This document shows positions 1-8,034 of a stretch of DNA of 20,677 nucleotides, in pieces (position 1 is the first letter of the stretch; every line of letters starts with the position of its first letter). The translations under genes and the position numbers were made by a program. Source of the DNA: Thermoplasmatales archaeon UBA509 (GTDB taxonomy: Archaea > Thermoplasmatota > Thermoplasmata > Thermoplasmatales > Thermoplasmataceae); assembly GCA_002498845.1 (NCBI GenBank), contig DAJC01000040.1, positions 1 through 20,677 of the forward strand. Direction: 5' to 3'. The notes beneath the pieces were generated by a model. That model did no database searches, was not told the DNA's origin, and saw nothing but the letters and a program-made list of their open reading frames with translations.

Positions 1-950
1 ATAATTTTGTCCCAAAACCGGAAGAATGGAATCAGTGCAGTGGCAGTTCCACCCATAACAGCAGCGGCCAGGAGCATCCTCCATCTTCCATACCGGTCGG
101 AGAGAAAGCCGAAAATGGCCGTCCCTATGGCAGAGAACAGCAGCACAAAGACCCCGGACACGGCCACAAGTTCAGCAGGATTGGGTGATTTCAGCACGTC
201 CTCGAAATAGTAAAGTTCAAAGAAGCTCAGGCCGGTGACGCCCAGAAATACAAGAAAGGCGGATCCCACTAGCCAGAAAAACCCCTCAGACTTCCTGCCA
301 GGGTTGAAGATCTCAAGGAAAGTTCCAAACAGTGAAGTACCCGGCACATGGACGGGTGTATCCTCATGCCGTATGGTGTGTGTTGTTATGATGGATGTAA
401 TCAGCAGGGTGACTCCCATGATTCCAAGGGCAAGCGTATCCATTTTCAGGGACATGAGGTATCCAGAGAGCCCAAGGCCAAGGGCATTTCCAAGGAGAGT
501 GTAAATTCCGTTTATTCCCGAAGCAAGCCCCCTCTGGTCTTCAGGCACAAGGTCACGGAAGAGGGGCTGATATGCTGCTGAAGAAACGTTTGTGCCAGTC
601 TGCACAAAAATGTAACCAAGCAGGATGCCGTATAAGTAGTTCTGGAGCAAAATATCCACTGCAATGCTTATGGAGGCAGCAACAGAACCGATTATTATGT
701 ACGGCCCGCGTTTCCCCCAAAGGATGCTCCGGCTGTCGCTCAGCACACCGAAGAACAGGCTCACAACAACGCCGATGGAAATTCCTATGAACGCTATGAT
801 GCCCAGCAGCAGGCTCGTGGAATCGTTGCCCGTTACGTTCTCCAGCTGGATTGGAAGTATGAGGCTCTCGAATGATATCCAGAGATAATTTGTCCCCAGG
901 TGGACCGCATTGAGCTGAAGGAGGTACCCCCTGCTTCTTTTCCTGTACAA
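1..950 (-). CDS. MFS transporter, C-terminus cut by window edge
   Basis: A membrane permease of the major facilitator superfamily; substrate unknown. About 316 codons are read on the minus strand from a TTG at 948-950; a TGA lies just upstream in frame (954-956), so no earlier start is possible. The first residues are basic, followed by a helix carrying LGTNYLWISFESLILP. The loop 2-3 motif reads GVLSDSRSILWGKRGPY, a form of the MFS motif A (GxLxDrxGrR), and the equivalent loop in the second half reads GFLSDRYGRWRM near the left edge. These two repeats, with long hydrophobic segments between, make the family call firm. The gene is divergent from another MFS gene, about 99 bases apart. Because the ORF runs off the window, the C-terminal helices are not seen. 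An ATG-started alternative frame at 553-957 gives no membrane protein and is rejected. Confidence 0.88.
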   Translation of the reverse strand, partial: MYRKRSRGYLLQLNAVHLGTNYLWISFESLILPIQLENVTGNDSTSLLLGIIAFIGISIGVVVSLFFGVLSDSRSILWGKRGPYIIIGSVAASISIAVDILLQNYLYGILLGYIFVQTGTNVSSAAYQPLFRDLVPEDQRGLASGINGIYTLLGNALGLGLSGYLMSLKMDTLALGIMGVTLLITSIITTHTIRHEDTPVHVPGTSLFGTFLEIFNPGRKSEGFFWLVGSAFLVFLGVTGLSFFELYYFEDVLKSPNPAELVAVSGVFVLLFSAIGTAIFGFLSDRYGRWRMLLAAAVMGGTATALIPFFRFWDKI

Positions 951-1049
951 TGGTCAAATATGCCTATGTTAATAATAAGACATTGCAGATCCGATGATTG
1001 CCGAGAGTCAGGAAACAAAGCTTTTTTTATACCCATGATTACGGTCAGC
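951..1049. promoter_or_regulatory. Divergent promoter region between two MFS genes
   Basis: A 99-base spacer separates the TTG start at 950 (minus) from the probable ATG at 1050 (plus). A T-rich run ending in TTTTATA at 1025-1031 has its centre about 25 bases before 1050, fitting an archaeal TATA box for a leaderless transcript of the right-hand gene. No clear TATA element was identified for the left-hand gene, though the stretch around 965-980 is AT-rich. Confidence 0.5.
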
Positions 1050-2342
1050 ATGGATCAGCTCCCCTTTGGCTCCATGGACAGATCACCTGTGACCCGATCA
1101 CACTGGAAGATTTTCACAATATCATCAATGGGCATGTTCCTGAACGGCTACGATCTTTCAGTCATCACCCTTGCAATGGTGGTGATTCCACACCAGATTG
1201 GCCTCAGCACTGAACAATACCTGGCAGTCAATGCTTCGGCATTTGCAGGCATGCTTATGGGTGCACCTCTAATCGGCAGGCTTGCAGACAGGATTGGCAG
1301 AAGAAGGATATTCGGGCTCGATCTCATACTTTTCGTGGTGTTTGCAATCCTTTCAGGATTGTCAACGAATTTCCTTGAACTTTTCTCATTCCGTTTCCTG
1401 CTGGGGCTTGGCATTGGTGGCGACTATCCCGTTAGCTCCACCATGGTCTCAGAATTCTCTCCAATACGACCACGTGGAAAATTCCTGCTGGGGATGGTTG
1501 CAATGTACTGGGTAGGTGCCCTGTTCTCAAGCCTGATGAATGTCACATTCATCAGCAATCCGTACTTCTGGAGATACACCTTCATAATAGGAGGCCTCAT
1601 TGCAATTCCCGTCATACTGGTACGCCTTTCCATTCCGGAAAGCCCAAGGTGGCTCATATCAAGGGGAAGGGTCCAGGAAGCGGAGAAAGCCATGCAGGAA
1701 TTTTCTGGTGCACCCAGCCCCTCCATGAATGAGCAGGTGGATAAAAAGTCAGACAGGAACGGGATTTTCAGCAGGAAGTACGCCATGACCACATTCTTCA
1801 TCCTTTCCGCATGGTTTCTCTTTGATGTTGCCGCATACGGAATGGGCTTTTACTTTCCCAGGGTCATAAGCACAATAGGTTTCGCAGGGAATCTCAGGCT
1901 CACTGCAGAAAGCGGGATAATTATTGATATTGGAGGTATCGCTGGCTATGCCATAGGGCTTCCATTTGCCGACAGGCTTGGCAGGAGATTTCTCACAATC
2001 GCCGGCTTCACTGTAATGTCAGTTGTGCTTCTTGCAGGGTCAATAATACGAATATCAGGAGCAGTGCTGGTTCCATATTTCTTTGTTTACGTGCTCTTTG
2101 AGCAGTGGATAGGTGCCGTGACGCTGTTCTATCCTACAGAACTCTATCCCACCGGCATCAGGGCAACTGCCCAGGGTGTCGCCACAGCCGTGTCCAGGGC
2201 GGGTGCCATCATGGGCATAGTCATATTTCCCCTGTTTCCGGTGTTCAGTTCCCTCTATATATTCGCCGCACTGTCCATAACAGGCCTGGTAATCTCGGTA
2301 GTCCTTGCTCCAGAACTAGGAGAAAAAGCCTGGAGGCAATAA
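1050..2342 (+). CDS. MFS transporter, sugar-porter/phosphate-porter type
   Basis: A 12-helix major facilitator permease of 430 residues, likely a proton-coupled importer of a sugar, organic acid or phosphate. Visible motifs: GRLADRIGRRR at about residues 76-86 (loop 2-3), RFLLGLGIGGDYP at 115-127, PESPRWL at 196-202 ending the first half, DRLGRR at 308-313, and TELYPTGIRATAQG near the end. The PESPRWL and TELYPTxxR pair is typical of the sugar porter and related families. The frame is open from 900, but residues from 900 to 1034 are not membrane-like and overlap the divergent gene. ATG 1050 is chosen because a TTTTATA box at 1025-1031 places the transcript start close to it; ATG 1035 is the alternative. 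The exact substrate is not inferable. Confidence 0.92.
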   Translation: MDQLPFGSMDRSPVTRSHWKIFTISSMGMFLNGYDLSVITLAMVVIPHQIGLSTEQYLAVNASAFAGMLMGAPLIGRLADRIGRRRIFGLDLILFVVFAILSGLSTNFLELFSFRFLLGLGIGGDYPVSSTMVSEFSPIRPRGKFLLGMVAMYWVGALFSSLMNVTFISNPYFWRYTFIIGGLIAIPVILVRLSIPESPRWLISRGRVQEAEKAMQEFSGAPSPSMNEQVDKKSDRNGIFSRKYAMTTFFILSAWFLFDVAAYGMGFYFPRVISTIGFAGNLRLTAESGIIIDIGGIAGYAIGLPFADRLGRRFLTIAGFTVMSVVLLAGSIIRISGAVLVPYFFVYVLFEQWIGAVTLFYPTELYPTGIRATAQGVATAVSRAGAIMGIVIFPLFPVFSSLYIFAALSITGLVISVVLAPELGEKAWRQ

Positions 2343-2396
2343 ATCCTGGAGTAAAGGCTTAATGCTCAATATATTGCCCATCCATGTTCCGGCAAA

Positions 2397-2405
2397 TTTT
2401 AAATT
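2397..2405 (+). promoter_or_regulatory. TATA-like box before APC permease leader
   Basis: TTTTAAATT lies in the 157-base gap after the MFS gene. Its centre is about 23-26 bases before an ATG at 2424, so the transcript could begin at or next to that ATG. If so, the message starts with a short leader ORF and not with the permease frame. A 9-base direct repeat, TACAGTGAT, occurs at 2417-2425 and 2442-2450. Confidence 0.45.
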
Positions 2406-2423
2406 GCACAATAGCATACAGTG

Positions 2424-2531
2424 ATGCAAGGAAACTTACATTACAGTGATAAAATGTCCATCAACGTTAATAGTGCAAAATTCATGAGAGAAATCACTTT
2501 TGGGCAGTCCATTAGAAAAGGTGGTGCCTGA
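2424..2531 (+). CDS. Possible 35-residue leader peptide ahead of APC permease
   Basis: An ATG at 2424 opens a 36-codon frame ending in TGA at 2529-2531. The peptide begins MQGNLHYSDKMS, ends SIRKGGA, is basic near its end, and has no membrane segment. It lies in a different frame from the permease, whose GTG candidate at 2533 starts one base after this stop. An AGGTG ribosome-binding match at 2519-2523 sits 9 bases before that GTG. This arrangement fits translational coupling through a leader. An alternative reading is that the peptide is the permease N-terminus, separated by a real or sequencing frameshift in the run at 2515-2525. Family unknown. Confidence 0.35.
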   Translation: MQGNLHYSDKMSINVNSAKFMREITFGQSIRKGGA

Positions 2532-2532
2532 A

Positions 2533-3921
2533 GTGCCAGGACTGAAGAGAAACTCCATCGGCCTCCTGCAGGGCACGTTCCAGGGCATTGCAGGATCTGC
2601 ACCTGCCGGGGCGGCAGTAGCAACGTTCACAGGAGCGGCTGCATTTGCACTGGGCGCACTGCCGCTTACGGCTCTGCTGGCTTTCCTGGTTGTTCTGCTC
2701 AATGCGTATATAATAAGGCGCATATCCCGGAGAATTGCTGGAGCAGGTGGCTACTATTCATATGTGCAGGGTGGCCTGGGATCATCAGCCGCGCTCTTTT
2801 CCGGTTTCTTCTATATCTTCTACCAGGTGTTTGCCCTTGCTTTTATGGGACTGAGCCTCGCCGTCTTTGTCCCGGCTATTCTTTCCAATGTATTCGGGGT
2901 CCAGACGCCCACATTTGCGTGGTTGCCAATCCTTGCTGCATCCATTCTGTTCGGTTTCGCCGTATCTCGGGCAGGCATAAGGCAGTCTACAGGCTACACC
3001 ACCATTATGGCAATGGTTGAGATCGGAGTGATTGCAGTATCCGGGATCACAATAATACTGGTACATCCTTCAATCAACACTACGGCTGTATTCAGCCCAG
3101 GGCTTGCGAAAGGAGGTATTTCCGGCATTGGCATAGGAATGCTGTTCATGTACACTGCCTTTTCCGGATTTGGGGCATCCACACCACTGGGAGAGGAATC
3201 AAGGGATGCAAGGAGGACAGTGGGCCTCTCTGTGGTGCTGGCAATACTGGTACTGGGGACATTCTACGTGTTCACAGCATACGTTTTCACTGTTGCCTGG
3301 GGGCCGTCCCAGATGTTGAATTATGCTGGAAATCTTGTTCCGGGGATTTTCATCATCAAAAATTATATGGGAACAGGGATGGCAATCCTGGTGACCGCAC
3401 TCTTCATCAACAGCCTTCTTACGGGAACCGTGGTCATAACAAATGGGACTTCAAGGGTGATGTATTCAATGTCCAGGGAAGGGATGATTCCAAAGGGCCT
3501 TTCCCGGATACATCCTGTGAGGCTTACCCCTTCGGTATCAGCTGCAATGGTCGCCTCTGCGGCATTCGCAATAGCCGCTCTGGGTGTGCTGTTCCTGGGT
3601 GGTTTCACTGCTTTCCTCATGGCCGCCACCGCTGCCACTCTGGGTGTCATACTTGTGCATGCGCTTGTGAACGTATCTCTGCCGTCGCTGGAGAGAAAGA
3701 ACCCCTCTGGCATACAGCGGAGCAGCCTCGCTGCAACTGTAGTCTCGGTGATTTTGTTCGGTTTCATATTTATCAGCACATTCATAGTTCCGGAACCGGG
3801 ACTTGAATCCGGAACAATAGCATTTGCAGCATGGATCATAATAAGCCTGGCGTATGTCATGTACAAGAGGAGGAACCCGGGAATGATACTTCCTGATCTT
3901 GATGGGCCAATAGCTGAATGA
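2533..3921 (+). CDS. APC-superfamily amino acid/polyamine permease
   Basis: An inner membrane transporter for amino acids or polyamines, with about 12 hydrophobic helices. The first helix carries the unwound glycine-rich segment GTFQGIAGSAPAGA typical of APC fold helix 1, followed by NAYIIRRISRRIAGAGGYYSY, which matches the helix 2-3 region of this family (the GGxYxY element). Later helices show FSGFGASTPLGEESRDARR, corresponding to the conserved helix 6 region (G-E-E-x-x-xP/R). The frame is open back to a TTG at 2500. GTG 2533 is preferred because AGGTG (2519-2523) precedes it at 9 bases and the leader ORF stops just before it; GTG 2521 or 2524 are also possible. Length, about 462 residues, is normal. 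It follows an MFS gene and precedes another, in a transport block. Confidence 0.88.
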   Translation: MPGLKRNSIGLLQGTFQGIAGSAPAGAAVATFTGAAAFALGALPLTALLAFLVVLLNAYIIRRISRRIAGAGGYYSYVQGGLGSSAALFSGFFYIFYQVFALAFMGLSLAVFVPAILSNVFGVQTPTFAWLPILAASILFGFAVSRAGIRQSTGYTTIMAMVEIGVIAVSGITIILVHPSINTTAVFSPGLAKGGISGIGIGMLFMYTAFSGFGASTPLGEESRDARRTVGLSVVLAILVLGTFYVFTAYVFTVAWGPSQMLNYAGNLVPGIFIIKNYMGTGMAILVTALFINSLLTGTVVITNGTSRVMYSMSREGMIPKGLSRIHPVRLTPSVSAAMVASAAFAIAALGVLFLGGFTAFLMAATAATLGVILVHALVNVSLPSLERKNPSGIQRSSLAATVVSVILFGFIFISTFIVPEPGLESGTIAFAAWIIISLAYVMYKRRNPGMILPDLDGPIAE

Positions 3922-3965
3922 AGTGTTTTTCTCATTCAACTATTTAGTGGAAAATAGAATATCTA

Positions 3966-3974
3966 TTTTTTATA
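3966..3974 (+). promoter_or_regulatory. TATA box for third MFS gene
   Basis: TTTTTTATA is centred about 20 bases before the GTG at 3990 and 25 before an in-frame TTG at 3996. That spacing suggests a leaderless message and makes TTG 3996 a serious alternative start. Confidence 0.55.
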
Positions 3975-3989
3975 GATTCAGGATATTCA

Positions 3990-5183
3990 GTGGTATTGAG
4001 GCAGATTCCCCTACTGGGCGCCATAAGAGGCCTGAGGAGCTTTTATTTCGGCTACATAGCCTTCCTTATTCCCCTGTTCCTGAAACAGGTTGGTTTCTCC
4101 GTTGTTGAAATTGGAATTTATGCCCTTGTTGCAACCATTGCAAGTTCCGGCCTGGTTCTGCTGTCAGGTTTCATGGGAGATCTTTACAGCAAGAAGAAGA
4201 CACTGCTCATAATGTCTGGCCTGCCGGCCTTTATATTCGTCACATTCCTTCTCACACATAATTTTGTCCTGCTGTTTCTCACTTCCGTCCTTGGAATAAC
4301 CTTCAGTGCAATAGGCGGCGGTGCTGGCGGTGGCCCGGTTGCGCCAATACTGACCGCATTTGTGGCTGACAAGGTCTCATCAGCATCCAGAACCTGGATT
4401 TACTCGGCCCTGATGCTTGTCTCCATAATATCTGCCATTGCAGGCAGTTCAACATCTGCCGTGTTTGAAAAATATGTCTCAGACTATTATACGGATCTTT
4501 TTGCAATAGCCCTCATCCTGAATATTGCATCACTGTTCCTCACGCTTCTTCTGGAGGATACGAAGATCAAGAGGGTCAAGGGTAAGAAGACCCAGATAAT
4601 GCCGAAAAATTCAGGCCGGAATATCGCGAAAATAGGGCTATCAGGAGCAATGGGCAGCGTGGGCCTGGGGGTGATTACGCCAATAATATCACTTTGGTTC
4701 CACCAGATAGGCGTGCCCACATATGTGATTTCCATAATATTCACGGCATCATATGTGGCATCAGGGGTTGGTGTCTTATTTGCATCCACCGTGGAAAGAT
4801 GGCTGGGCGCAATATATGCAATCGGGATTTTTCGCGGGCTGGGTTCAGGCCTCTTCATTCTTATGCCATTTGTCCCTCCCATGGTGGCAGGAGCCATATA
4901 CGCTATCCGGACAGGCCTTTACCAGCTTGCGCTTCCAATCAGGCAGAATTTCCAGATGACAATCCTGGACCCGGGGGAGAGAGCAAGGGGAAACAGCCTT
5001 ACGGGAATAGCAAGGCGTCTTCCATATGGAGTATCAACAACCTTTGGCAGTTTTCTCCTGTCTGCAGGGGCCATAGTTTTCATGTTCTCGTTCGCCGGCA
5101 TTGTGTCACTCTTCGATCCTATTCTCTACGTCTACTTCTTCAGGAAATATAAAAAAGAAAATGTTGTTGAGACGGCTACCTGA
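3990..5183 (+). CDS. MFS transporter
   Basis: A 397-residue major facilitator protein with about 12 helices. The loop 2-3 element reads SGFMGDLYSKKKTLL (residues 59-73), a variant of motif A that keeps G-x-x-x-D and the basic tail. A glycine-rich turn, GGGAGGG, lies at 109-115, before a helix ending in FVADKVSSASR. A cytoplasmic basic loop (residues about 190-210, DTKIKRVKGKKTQ) divides the halves. The second half includes GERARGNSLTGIARRLPYG, resembling the helix 10-11 loop of drug or metabolite exporters. Substrate cannot be assigned. The start is GTG 3990 or TTG 3996. It runs convergent with the ABC permease gene, whose stop lies only six bases away, so the two transcripts probably overlap at their 3' ends. 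Confidence 0.88.
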   Translation: MVLRQIPLLGAIRGLRSFYFGYIAFLIPLFLKQVGFSVVEIGIYALVATIASSGLVLLSGFMGDLYSKKKTLLIMSGLPAFIFVTFLLTHNFVLLFLTSVLGITFSAIGGGAGGGPVAPILTAFVADKVSSASRTWIYSALMLVSIISAIAGSSTSAVFEKYVSDYYTDLFAIALILNIASLFLTLLLEDTKIKRVKGKKTQIMPKNSGRNIAKIGLSGAMGSVGLGVITPIISLWFHQIGVPTYVISIIFTASYVASGVGVLFASTVERWLGAIYAIGIFRGLGSGLFILMPFVPPMVAGAIYAIRTGLYQLALPIRQNFQMTILDPGERARGNSLTGIARRLPYGVSTTFGSFLLSAGAIVFMFSFAGIVSLFDPILYVYFFRKYKKENVVETAT

Positions 5184-5189
5184 TGCCGC

Positions 5190-6638
5190 TCAATCCCTGT
5201 TCTTTGCCAGGTAGTAAGCTATGACGAATGGCACGGCCATCCACAGTATTCCTGCAATGATGAGGAACGGCGCTATGATTCCAAATGCCGAGGGATCAAT
5301 GGTGGAAGATGATATTACGCCGAACTTATCTGTGAACATGGTTTGCACCAGCATGGAATAGCCTGCAGGGCTGGCATAGTCAAATCCCACACTTGCACTC
5401 ACGTAGGCAGTGCTGCTTGTGGATATTTTCAGTGCGGCCAGTATGGCTATAGGTATTATGCTCCAGAACAGGTCCAGAACCACAAAGAGGGCAATGGCTG
5501 CACCCAGGACAGCACCCTGTGACTTTGCAATATGCGAAAACATATAGACAAGTGCCAGGAATGAGATTCCCTCAACCACGTAAGTCCAAACAAAGTAAAG
5601 GCTGAAGGTTGTGGACAGGTACATTCCAAAGTAGTGATGTATTATGAGGTCCGAGAAAATCATTGAAAGACCAACGGCAATCACGATTGACACAGAGTTA
5701 GAAAGGAATCTGGATGTTATGAGGCCTCCTCTTGTCACTGGTCTTTTAAGTACAGACTCCAGAACTCCGTTTGTCCTGTCCTTGCCGTATGTCAGGTACG
5801 CGGCGAAAACAGCCAGTATGGGTATCAGGAAACCCAGTATCTCAGATGTTCCGGCATAAACAAGCGATTGAAGTGTGCTCTGCGTCATTGGAGTATAGTC
5901 CGTCAGAGGAATCCCTCTTGACTGGGAAGGATATGCAAACAGAAAAGATCCTGTACTGTTTGTTACAGCCAAACCGTATCTGTCTGTGCTGTTTACCCCT
6001 TTCACGGCTGGAAAGATATTCAAAACAGTGAAGCCGGATACACTCTGCTTGTATGAGTAGTTGGTAAGAATTTTGGATGCAGGGAGGCTGATATTGTAAA
6101 TATACACATTAAGGGAAGGCGATGCTGAGCCATTGGGTCCAACATAGAAAAGCAGAATGCCGAACCTTGTAGTATTAGAATGGTCAACTATGCCCGGCAA
6201 AACCTGTAAACCAGACCACTTAAATGAGGGTCCGAATGAGAAGTTGCTGGCTGGCCCCTCAGTGGACCTTCGGAAAACAGTGTAGGAATAACTCACATCA
6301 ATGGTTCCACGGCTGGCAGTTCCGGTCGGAATGGTAGAATTGGCAAAACCGTTTGAGGCAGACGTGGCATTATATACAATACCATTGTAATCGTAACTGA
6401 CCTTTATGCCGGAAACAGGGTTACCGTATGCGTCATGGGCATATCCAACCACCGTGATGTTTGATCCTCCCATGTAAAATCCAGTGCTGAGCTGGGGAGC
6501 TGATGATACTGGGGAGGGAGAATATGTCGATCCCGCTTCGTAAGCCAGCAGGGATGAGAGTCCCACAATGGCTATTATCATTATTATGACAAACTTGCTG
6601 GTAAGTGTTCTCCTGATCTCGTAAACTATTGGTCTCAT
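5190..6638 (-). CDS. ABC-2 type transporter permease with large extracellular domain
   Basis: The membrane subunit of an ABC exporter, 482 residues. One helix at about 15-33 is followed by an outside region of roughly 230 residues, then five or more helices from about 266 to 478. After the second helix comes GKDRTNGVLESVLKRPVTR (285-303), the usual ABC-2 coupling-helix region. The outside region starts with a beta-rich segment near 61-120 (VVGYAHDAYGNPVSGIKVSY) that looks like a carboxypeptidase-regulatory or Ig-like fold. It holds ten N-x-S/T sequons (N60, 90, 100, 132, 155, 169, 182, 193, 216, 227), so it is probably a glycosylated surface domain. Its ATG overlaps the stop of the upstream ATPase gene by four bases, so the two are one operon. 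The cargo is unknown. Confidence 0.88.
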   Translation of the reverse strand: MRPIVYEIRRTLTSKFVIIMIIAIVGLSSLLAYEAGSTYSPSPVSSAPQLSTGFYMGGSNITVVGYAHDAYGNPVSGIKVSYDYNGIVYNATSASNGFANSTIPTGTASRGTIDVSYSYTVFRRSTEGPASNFSFGPSFKWSGLQVLPGIVDHSNTTRFGILLFYVGPNGSASPSLNVYIYNISLPASKILTNYSYKQSVSGFTVLNIFPAVKGVNSTDRYGLAVTNSTGSFLFAYPSQSRGIPLTDYTPMTQSTLQSLVYAGTSEILGFLIPILAVFAAYLTYGKDRTNGVLESVLKRPVTRGGLITSRFLSNSVSIVIAVGLSMIFSDLIIHHYFGMYLSTTFSLYFVWTYVVEGISFLALVYMFSHIAKSQGAVLGAAIALFVVLDLFWSIIPIAILAALKISTSSTAYVSASVGFDYASPAGYSMLVQTMFTDKFGVISSSTIDPSAFGIIAPFLIIAGILWMAVPFVIAYYLAKNRD

Positions 6639-7552
6639 GCCTTCTCACCTATGATGCTGAAGAAATACTCCTCGAGGCTTTCTCCAGATGTCTCAAATTT
6701 TCTCAGGCTGTATCCGGATGCAACTATTCTGGAAGCAATTTCCGGAACCCTCTTCACGTCAATTGACAGTTCGGAGATTGTTACGTCGCTGCCAGACACC
6801 ATGACATGTCCGAAATCCGAAAGAATGGATTTCAGCTTCTCGTCCGGGTTGTCAACACTGATTCTTACGACGACTTTGCCCAGATTCCTCAACTCGTCTC
6901 TTGTAAGAACCTTCAGGAGTTTGCCGTGGCTGATGATTGCCACCTTGTCCGCTATGTTCTCGACCTCGCTCAGTATGTGGGATGACAGCATTACTGCCTT
7001 ACCCCTCTTTTTGAGAGACAGTATGAGATTTCTGACAAATACAACCCCTTCAGGGTCAAGGCCGTTCAGCGTCTCATCAAACAGAAAATTCCTTGGGTCT
7101 CCCAGAAGGGTTTCGGCTATGGCAAACCTCTTCTTCATTCCCTGGGAATAGTTCCGGAGTTTCCTGTCTGTATAGGGCTTCAGCCCAACCTCATCCAGGA
7201 GGGAAAGGATCTGCTCTTCCTCAGTGCTCCTGTCAATGTCATAAAAGCCAGCATAATACTTCATCAGTGTCACAGGATTTGCATTCAGCTCGAAATTTGG
7301 GAATTCCGGGACCCAACCCACATTGGCCGATGCTTTGACCTTTTCCTTTACTATGTCGAAACCGTCCACCTTGATGGTTCCAGCAGTGGGAAGTATTATG
7401 CCGGATATCATGCGGATAGTTGACGTTTTACCTGCTCCATTGAGCCCCACCAGTCCAAGTATCTCACCGTCATTTATCTGCAGGGTAAGATCACTTACAG
7501 CTGGAGGGTCTTTCCTGGAGTAGACCTTGGTTAAACCTTCTATTGTAATCAT
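6635..7552 (-). CDS. ABC transporter ATP-binding protein
   Basis: The ATPase that powers the adjacent ABC-2 permease, 305 residues. Walker A is GLNGAGKT (residues 36-43), the Q-loop position carries VPEFP with Glu in place of Gln (about 81-85), the signature is YSQGM (135-139), Walker B with catalytic Glu is FLFDE (156-160), followed by TLNGLDP, and the switch His is H192 (SSH). The C-terminal 90 residues form the extra domain common in DrrA/CcmA/Nat-type exporters. The frame stays open to 7654, but ATG 7552 gives the usual MITIEGLTKVYS start. GGTGGTG at 7563-7569 is a ribosome site about ten bases before it, and a TATA box lies further up. Walker B reads DETL where DEPT is usual, which is tolerable. 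Confidence 0.93.
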   Translation of the reverse strand: MITIEGLTKVYSRKDPPAVSDLTLQINDGEILGLVGLNGAGKTSTIRMISGIILPTAGTIKVDGFDIVKEKVKASANVGWVPEFPNFELNANPVTLMKYYAGFYDIDRSTEEEQILSLLDEVGLKPYTDRKLRNYSQGMKKRFAIAETLLGDPRNFLFDETLNGLDPEGVVFVRNLILSLKKRGKAVMLSSHILSEVENIADKVAIISHGKLLKVLTRDELRNLGKVVVRISVDNPDEKLKSILSDFGHVMVSGSDVTISELSIDVKRVPEIASRIVASGYSLRKFETSGESLEEYFFSIIGEKA

Positions 7553-7582
7553 TGTGTTATGGCACCACCAGTTACTTCGTTT

Positions 7583-7594
7583 TCCGATATCGGA
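7583..7594. promoter_or_regulatory. 12-base perfect palindrome in ABC operon promoter
   Basis: TCCGATATCGGA equals its own reverse complement. On the minus strand it lies directly downstream of the TATA box (7601-7607) and overlaps the expected transcription start near 7578. A protein bound here would block transcription initiation, so a repressor operator is likely (inference). The core CGATAT also appears in the inverted repeat before the thioredoxin gene at 12626-12654. Confidence 0.5.
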
Positions 7595-7595
7595 G

Positions 7596-7607
7596 TATAA
7601 TATATAA
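7596..7607 (-). promoter_or_regulatory. TATA box of ABC operon
   Basis: On the minus strand the sequence reads TTATATATTATA. Its centre is about 50 bases before the ATG at 7552, predicting a short untranslated leader that contains the GGTGGTG ribosome site. It separates the ABC pair transcriptionally from the zinc-ribbon gene, whose stop lies at 7632. Confidence 0.55.
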
Positions 7608-7631
7608 CAGTAGTGGAACAGAATCACACAT

Positions 7632-7997
7632 TTATCTGCTCTTGGTTCGTCCACTGCTTCTGTTTCTCAGGTCGAGAGCAAAGGATACAGCAAGGCCGGC
7701 AATAACCGTGAAAACACCATAAAGTGCATCCGTATGGGAGAGCATTATCAGCGAAAAAATCGTAAATACGATGCCGAAAATGACAAGAATCAGTGAGGCG
7801 ATCATTCCTCCTCTATAGAGCCTTGGATTCTTTATATCAATATGAGTCTGGTAAATGGAAGTCCTGCCGCAGTTGGGGCATTTTGCCCGGAAGAACTGGC
7901 TTATCTTCAGGGAAGTAAGGGAATACGAAACACTGTAATAGTAGTCAAATTCATGTCCGCACTTTGGGCATTTCAGGTGTTCCTCAGGCACAGCCAT
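7632..7997 (-). CDS. Zinc-ribbon membrane protein, unknown function
   Basis: A 121-residue protein with an N-terminal zinc ribbon and two C-terminal helices. The ribbon has two knuckles, CPKCG (C10, C13) and CPNCG (C40, C43), spaced 27 residues apart, which would bind one Zn(II) in the cytoplasm. Helices lie at about 64-86 and 91-110, and the tail is strongly basic (RNRSSGRTKSR), favouring a cytoplasmic C-terminus. The ORF can begin one codon earlier at a TTG (8000), but ATG 7997 is preferred. It sits 37 bases after a seven-helix membrane gene and about 79 before the ABC ATPase start, so it is probably co-transcribed with the former. No family was recognised beyond the generic zinc ribbon; role unknown. 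Confidence 0.75.
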   Translation of the reverse strand: MAVPEEHLKCPKCGHEFDYYYSVSYSLTSLKISQFFRAKCPNCGRTSIYQTHIDIKNPRLYRGGMIASLILVIFGIVFTIFSLIMLSHTDALYGVFTVIAGLAVSFALDLRNRSSGRTKSR

Positions 7998-8034
7998 CAA
8001 ATCCCGGCAGGCATAAAATCTTTTCCAGCAGGCA

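Noticed and set aside
553..957. Minus-strand ORF of 134 residues
   Set aside because: It is the wrong frame of the MFS transporter gene; the neighbouring frame gives clear MFS motifs.
900..1034. N-terminal extension of the second MFS ORF to 900
   Set aside because: The extra 45 residues are polar and not family-like, overlap the divergent gene, and precede the TATA box.
3363..3935. Minus-strand ORF of 190 residues
   Set aside because: It is antisense to the APC permease, with no motif and shadow-type composition.
5184..5189. Terminator between convergent MFS and ABC genes
   Set aside because: Only six bases separate the stops and no T-run or hairpin is there.
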